Part shown: positions 12,574 through 16,952 of the stretch, one piece after another
How the letters are laid out: the number at the start of each line of letters is the position of its first letter
Numbering within the stretch: the first letter of the stretch is position 1
Assembly (NCBI GenBank): GCA_947564305.1
Contig: CANOBT010000120.1
Location: forward strand, 1-16,952
DNA from: an uncultured Lachnospiraceae bacterium
Lineage (GTDB): Bacteria; Bacillota_A; Clostridia; Lachnospirales; Lachnospiraceae
Reading direction: 5' to 3'
DNA length: 16,952 nucleotides
The notes under the pieces: model-generated
Database searches by the model: none
What the model was told of the DNA's origin: nothing
What the model saw: the letters and a program-made list of their open reading frames with translations, nothing else
Position numbers and translations under genes: made by a program

Positions 12574-14181
12574 CTAATCAAATGCATGCAGCCTGATTTT
12601 GATCAGCTGCGGCTTCTCAAACATCAGCATTGTCACTTCATCCCCATTCAGACGTCTTCCGTTTTTCCACTTTCCAACTTCAAAAGAACCTTCTTCACAG
12701 GAAAAAATTTCCACATATGGCCTTTTTGCATTTAGTGAAAAATAAGTAAGCATGCAGCCATTGCCAAGTATATAAAAAGTATCTTCAGTTTCTTTTAAAA
12801 TCAGACATACCCCGTCTTTACGGCTGAGCATCGGCATGTCCATTAGAACCTTAAATCCAAATGCTCCAAACAGCATGGTATCCTGATCTTTTCTCTCACT
12901 AGATACCGCCTGCAAATCTTCTGTCCCATATTTAGAAGCAAGCAGCGGCATCATGGACTGCAGCGTCCTGTTATACCATCCATATTCGTCCACGTTTTGC
13001 GGTGTGCCAAGCGCTGGATCCTCTGTATCCATTCCAAACAAAAAGCCCTGAGAGGCAGAAAATTCCTTTCCCATATCTTCAAATCCAAACGGCGCATAAC
13101 ACATTGCATGATAATGGCCCACACAATATACCGCCCTTGGTCCCGCATAACTGTGTGTCGCACATTCCGGGATATACAAAGGATTCTGGTATCTTCTCGT
13201 CATCTCATCACAGACATCCATAAATTCCTTAATATAAATATCCGCTGAAAAAATATCTATTTCCGGTGCGCAGTATTTCCATACCTCAAGAACCTTTGAT
13301 ACCGGTCCGCCTGTAGGATACTTCCCTGGCTCTTCTCCTTTATCCAACCAACAGTTTACCGTCATCGGAAGCTGATATGCCTCCTTTCCTGCTTTGGCAA
13401 CCGCATTTACATAACCCGCAATATAATATGCACTGAACAGTTCCTCTGCTGCTTCCCCAAAAACCTCTTCCCAGTTTCCGGATTCTGCTCCTGTTTCTAC
13501 GGCTGCTTTTATCTGTGGAATCATTGTAGACGTGTGTTCCTTCATATAATGTACAAATTCCTCCGGTGCCTGTGCCGCAAACAATGCATCAGCCTCCTCT
13601 GACCGCTCCCTTGCGCTCCCCATCAGACCGGTTTCGTTTTCTACCTGCACGGTGACCACCGTATTCTCTTCCTCATCCACAGCGCGGATATGCGCCATCA
13701 GTGCGGCAAATGCTTTTGCATCTGCCTTTTTGGTCTCTTCACACAGATAAGACAGGCTGGTGTAGGACATACCATAAAAATTTTCCAACCGGCAGAAATT
13801 TTTTCCGCGCGACACCTGCGCGCGCCGGAAACGCTGCATATCTTCTTTCACCCATTCCGGCGCATAATAGCACTGTGCATTTTTCCACGAGCCGAACCAC
13901 AGAAAACCAAGTTTCCCTTCTTTCCTCCTTGCCTGTTGAATCAGCCCGTCCACAAGGCTGAAATCAAATACACCTTCCTGCGGTTCGATCAGCTCCCATG
14001 TCACAGGAAGAAGCAGGGTGTTCATCCCCAGCTCCTTCGCCTTGTTCCATACAGACTCCATACAGGCTACACTGGAAGAATTCGAATTATGAACTTCTCC
14101 TGCCAGCATAATAAACGGTGCCTCATCTATCATCAACACTTTTCTGTTTCCCTGCTGTGTAATATAAGGTGTCTTCTTCAT
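12574..14181 (-). CDS. GH35-like beta-galactosidase-family glycoside hydrolase (DUF5597 type)
   Basis: A 535-residue TIM-barrel glycosidase. It begins with the family pattern IDEAPFIMLAGEVHNSNSSS, then WELIEPQEGVFDF. The acid/base motif VQVENETG puts the catalytic Glu at residue 183, and LYIPECATHSYAGPRA puts the probable nucleophile Glu at 339; the two Glu residues lie about 155 apart, as in GH35 retaining enzymes. The rest is a small C-terminal beta domain like DUF5597. There is no signal peptide, so it acts in the cytoplasm. I chose the ATG at 14181 because GGAAAGGA precedes it and because the family starts there; an in-frame ATG at 14232 directly after the upstream stop has no ribosome site and adds a basic stretch. 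It lies about 50 bases after the GH3 gene and probably cleaves a terminal beta-galactoside or related unit from an imported glycoside. Confidence 0.85.
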   Translation of the reverse strand: MKKTPYITQQGNRKVLMIDEAPFIMLAGEVHNSNSSSVACMESVWNKAKELGMNTLLLPVTWELIEPQEGVFDFSLVDGLIQQARRKEGKLGFLWFGSWKNAQCYYAPEWVKEDMQRFRRAQVSRGKNFCRLENFYGMSYTSLSYLCEETKKADAKAFAALMAHIRAVDEEENTVVTVQVENETGLMGSARERSEEADALFAAQAPEEFVHYMKEHTSTMIPQIKAAVETGAESGNWEEVFGEAAEELFSAYYIAGYVNAVAKAGKEAYQLPMTVNCWLDKGEEPGKYPTGGPVSKVLEVWKYCAPEIDIFSADIYIKEFMDVCDEMTRRYQNPLYIPECATHSYAGPRAVYCVGHYHAMCYAPFGFEDMGKEFSASQGFLFGMDTEDPALGTPQNVDEYGWYNRTLQSMMPLLASKYGTEDLQAVSSERKDQDTMLFGAFGFKVLMDMPMLSRKDGVCLILKETEDTFYILGNGCMLTYFSLNAKRPYVEIFSCEEGSFEVGKWKNGRRLNGDEVTMLMFEKPQLIKIRLHAFD

Positions 14182-14232
14182 GTTCTTTTTTCCTTTCCAT
14201 CTCTTACGCATCCATCTTTTGACCGTAATCAT

Positions 14233-16515
14233 CTACAGACATTGCGCAAAAGCCTTAATCAGCACATCTACATCCAATTCTCCCCCGCCAAAGGAAGCCA
14301 ACGACTTGATCGGCATTCCATAAAGCATAGCCTGCATCTTTTCCGGATCAAAGCCCATGGTGCCTTCTTCTCCTCTCTCTTCCTGCCCGCCTGAGGAAGC
14401 GCCCAGAGACTGCATCATTTTTGTGATCATCTCCCCCATTACCTGTGCGGTTCTTGGATTATTCATCAATTCACCAATGGTCGTTGCACCTGTCACTTCA
14501 AAGGGAAGGATCTTCGCGGTCTCAAATTTTAATTCACAGCTCACCCGAATATCATCACTTGCATGTCCTACCAGAATCTCATATGTCCCAGACGGGGCAT
14601 ACCAGTCATGCAGCTCTTCATGGTAAAAGGACAGATCCCTCGCGCAGAGCGTCATTACGGCAGTCTTTGTCTCTCCCGGAGCAAGGGACAGCTTGGTAAA
14701 GCCTTTCAGCTCCTTTACCGGCCTCTGCGGCGTCCCGTTTTTGTCCGCCACATAAAGCTGTACTACTTCCTTTCCAAACACTTTTCCTGTGTTGGTCACA
14801 TCCACGGCTACAGTCACAGTATCGTGATCTGTCATATTTTCGGAAGAAAGACGGAGATTTCCATATGCGAAGGAGGTATAGCTCAATCCATGCCCGAACG
14901 CCCAGCGCACCGGAAGCTGTTTCGCCTCATAATAACGGTAGCCCACAAAGATGTCCTCACCATAATTGACATTTTTCCCATCCCCCGGGAAGTTCAGGTA
15001 ACTGGGATTGTCCTGCACACGGTACGGAAATGTTTCCGCTAATCGCCCGCTAGGGTTCACCTCTCCATAAAGCAGCCGGTCACAGGCTTCCCCGACTCCC
15101 TGCCCGCCAAGGTACATTTCCAGAATCGCCGCCACATCCTTTTCCCATGGAACCTCTACCGGAGAACCATTATGGAGAACCACGACGGTATTGGGCTGAA
15201 CCTTGACAACCTCAGCAATCACCCGGTTCTGACATGCCGGCAGATCCATATTCGCACGATCATATCCCTCAGATTCTATCACATCCGGCAGCCCCGCAAA
15301 AATCACGGCAATATCAGCCGCTCTCGCCGCTTCAACTGCAGCTTTTAATTCATTTTCATTTAGTTCATCCTGATCTGACGGAAATCCTTTGACATAAGTG
15401 ACATTGCGCCCTTTTTCCTTTGCGCTTTCCAGAGCCGAAGTCACTCTGCTGCAGTTAATATGACTGCTTCCGCCACCCTGATAACGGGGTTTTTCTGCAA
15501 ATTCTCCGATATATGCGATCCTTTGTGAAGCATCTAACGGCAGGACTTTGCTGTTCTTAAGGAGGACGGCAGAATCCGCAGCATATGCGACTGCTTTCTT
15601 ATGATCTGCTTCCCGGTCAAATACCGCTTCTGGATGACGGTGATCCACATAGGAGAAGATGACCTTCAAAATATTTTCGACCGTCTGGTCTAAAAGCGCC
15701 TCAGCCAATGAGCCTTCCCTGACTGCCGCTGCTATCCTTGCATCATTAACGCCTCCTGATGCAGGCATCTCCAGATCCAGCCCGGCACGAATGCCTTCTA
15801 CCCGATTGTTGACCGCACCCCAGTCTGTCATTACATAGCCATCAAATCCCCACTCATCCCGCAGGATTTCTGTCAAAAGATGCTTGTTCTCCGCTGCATA
15901 AGTCCCATTAATCTTGTTGTAGCTGCACATGAGCGTTTTCGGCCGTGCTTCCTTTACAGCAATCTCAAATCCAGTCAGATAAATCTCACGCAGCGCCCTT
16001 TCTGACAGGTTCGAGGAACTGCTCATACGATTGTATTCCTGATTATTTACAGCAAAATGCTTCATAGAGGTTCCCACATCCTGGCTCTGTACTCCTTTAA
16101 TCTGGGCGGCCGCCATCTTGCCAGTCAGATACGGGTCTTCTGAAAAATATTCAAAGTTCCGTCCGCAAAGAGGGCTGCGCTTAATATTTGCCGCCGGGCC
16201 TAAAAGAATACTTAGGTTCTCTGCCTGACATTCTTCCCCAAGCGTTTTCCCCATGTCTTCCAGCATTTCCACGTCCCAGCTGGAAGCCGTGGCGCAGGCC
16301 GCAGGAAAGCAGACTGACTTCACACTTTCATTGATACCCAGATGATCCGCTTCCTCCTCCTGTTTACGCAGGCCATGTGGCCCATCAGACACCATCACCT
16401 GTGGGATACCCAGACGTTCCACTGCTTTCAGGCACCAAAAATCCGCTCCGGAACACATTCCCGCCTTCTCTTCTAATGTCATTTGTGAAACTATTTTTTT
16501 AATATCTCTATCCAT
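14233..16515 (-). CDS. Cytoplasmic GH3 beta-glycosidase, canonical domain order
   Basis: A 760-residue GH3 enzyme. The TIM barrel (about 1-290) has MVSDGPHGLRK, GRNFEYFSEDPYLTG, KHFAVNNQEYNR and the nucleophile Asp231 in YVMTDWGA. The alpha/beta sandwich (about 305-520) has SAVLLKNSKVLPL and the likely acid/base Glu416 in VIESEGYDR. A fibronectin-III-like domain follows (about 540-650; FGHGLSYTSF at its start). The last 110 residues are a helical, Met-rich extension with TIGELMNNPRTAQVMG, which I recall from other Lachnospiraceae GH3 proteins. There is no signal peptide, so it acts on imported glycosides. GGAGGG lies 7 bases before the ATG, and the start follows the transporter's stop by 3 bases. 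It is the opposite in layout, location and motif quality of the inverted GH3 at 5767-8835, so the two are not recent duplicates. Substrate is likely a beta-glucoside or beta-xyloside. Confidence 0.93.
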   Translation of the reverse strand: MDRDIKKIVSQMTLEEKAGMCSGADFWCLKAVERLGIPQVMVSDGPHGLRKQEEEADHLGINESVKSVCFPAACATASSWDVEMLEDMGKTLGEECQAENLSILLGPAANIKRSPLCGRNFEYFSEDPYLTGKMAAAQIKGVQSQDVGTSMKHFAVNNQEYNRMSSSSNLSERALREIYLTGFEIAVKEARPKTLMCSYNKINGTYAAENKHLLTEILRDEWGFDGYVMTDWGAVNNRVEGIRAGLDLEMPASGGVNDARIAAAVREGSLAEALLDQTVENILKVIFSYVDHRHPEAVFDREADHKKAVAYAADSAVLLKNSKVLPLDASQRIAYIGEFAEKPRYQGGGSSHINCSRVTSALESAKEKGRNVTYVKGFPSDQDELNENELKAAVEAARAADIAVIFAGLPDVIESEGYDRANMDLPACQNRVIAEVVKVQPNTVVVLHNGSPVEVPWEKDVAAILEMYLGGQGVGEACDRLLYGEVNPSGRLAETFPYRVQDNPSYLNFPGDGKNVNYGEDIFVGYRYYEAKQLPVRWAFGHGLSYTSFAYGNLRLSSENMTDHDTVTVAVDVTNTGKVFGKEVVQLYVADKNGTPQRPVKELKGFTKLSLAPGETKTAVMTLCARDLSFYHEELHDWYAPSGTYEILVGHASDDIRVSCELKFETAKILPFEVTGATTIGELMNNPRTAQVMGEMITKMMQSLGASSGGQEERGEEGTMGFDPEKMQAMLYGMPIKSLASFGGGELDVDVLIKAFAQCL

Positions 16516-16518
16516 GGA

Positions 16519-16952
16519 TCATCCCTCCTGCTTTCTTTTTTTAAGTTCTGCATGGATTCCCGGAAGTTTCTTTTCCAAATCATATTTCATTGAACAAATA
16601 AACATGATCACAAACATAAGTACCGGTGCATAGATATTAAACGTAAATATGGCCTGTTTACTTGCTTCTGTTAAAACCTCTGCTGACGCGTCATAGGCTG
16701 CTATTGCAAGACACCATCCGATCATGGCTGTGCCGAGACCATTTCCCACCTTCTGACCAAAGCTTGTAGCGCCCTGGGAACAGGCGATCATCCGCTTTCC
16801 AAATTTATATTCATTAAAGTCAATAGACATTGCAGTCAATACCGCAAGTTCACACATCATAGGAATATTAGAATACACACTGAAGCATATCAGCACAAGA
16901 TTATAAATAAAATGATAGGGATTCAACAGTCTTAATGCCTGAGATAACAATC
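16519..16952 (-). CDS. GPH/MFS-type sugar:cation symporter, C-terminal part
   Basis: The gene runs off the right edge; 144 residues of its C-terminus are present. Three or four hydrophobic helices are visible, with ELAVLTAMSIDFNEYKFGKR (the loop typical of the second half of MelB/XynP-like proteins) and a GATSFGQKVGNGLGTAMIGW helix, then a basic tail ending KKRKQEG. The pattern D-x-x-E-Y-x-x-G-K/R-R is characteristic of the glycoside-pentoside-hexuronide:cation symporter family. It sits directly before the cytoplasmic GH3 gene with only 3 bases between, so it most likely brings in the glycoside that the GH3 and GH35-like enzymes cut. The start and the specificity-determining N-terminal half lie outside the window. 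Confidence 0.85.
   Translation of the reverse strand, partial: LLSQALRLLNPYHFIYNLVLICFSVYSNIPMMCELAVLTAMSIDFNEYKFGKRMIACSQGATSFGQKVGNGLGTAMIGWCLAIAAYDASAEVLTEASKQAIFTFNIYAPVLMFVIMFICSMKYDLEKKLPGIHAELKKRKQEG

Noticed and set aside
14182..14232. A longer N-terminus for the GH35-like enzyme from the ATG at 14232.
   Set aside because: The added 17 residues are basic and unlike the family, and the better ribosome site precedes the ATG at 14181.
13690..14394. A 234-residue plus-strand frame.
   Set aside because: It runs antisense across two well-supported glycosidase genes, is rich in His, Phe and Ser as such shadows are, and has no recognisable domain.
5767..16515. The two GH3 genes as a recent duplication.
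   Set aside because: They differ in domain order, anchoring, length and active-site motifs, so they are distant family members.

Overview
The window looks like chromosomal DNA of a gut-type Lachnospiraceae (Clostridia). The support is moderate GC, strong GGAGG-type ribosome binding sites, clostridial LytTR/GHKL two-component genes, a domain-inverted GH3 enzyme typical of rumen and gut Firmicutes, and GPH-type sugar transport linked to several glycosidases. I cannot fix the genus from the sequence. Except for one LysR regulator at the left edge, every gene is on the minus strand, so the window is best read from right to left.

Right operon (16952 to 11478, minus): the C-terminal end of a GPH/MFS sugar symporter, a canonical cytoplasmic GH3 beta-glycosidase, a GH35-like beta-galactosidase family enzyme, a nucleoside-hydrolase-fold protein, and a 53-residue ORF overlapping the previous stop by ATGA. 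A hairpin terminator near 11390-11427 closes it. This reads as a glycoside uptake and cleavage operon.

Central unit (11326 to 3321, minus): a sigma-A promoter, then a LytTR response regulator and a six-TM GHKL sensor kinase ending at a strong terminator. Directly downstream are direct repeats with a 21-bp period and a promoter with no recognisable -35 box. These drive a domain-inverted GH3 protein with a membrane segment at each end, followed by an NCS2/AzgA-like permease carrying an unusual extracellular C-terminal region of about 250 residues. A hairpin terminator ends this operon. The gtrA-like gene that follows is a pseudogene. I propose that TCS, anchored inverted GH3, permease with ectodomain and GtrA form one cell-surface glycan system, now partly decayed here; this is the most interesting part of the window.

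Left junkyard (2844 to 1026, minus): a graveyard of fragments. In order these are the first 28 residues of a second LytTR receiver, a frameshifted and internally deleted second GHKL kinase, the winged-helix end of an unrelated OmpR-type regulator joined to it in another frame, a terminator, a small HTH/sigma-like ORF typical of integrative elements, a cluster of ACTTTTTGG inverted repeats, and the C-terminal half of a Nif3-like protein with a terminal frameshift. These suggest repeated deletion and insertion at one site. The LysR gene (41-910, plus) and its terminator complete the left edge. I found no tRNA, rRNA, CRISPR array, transposase or integrase.
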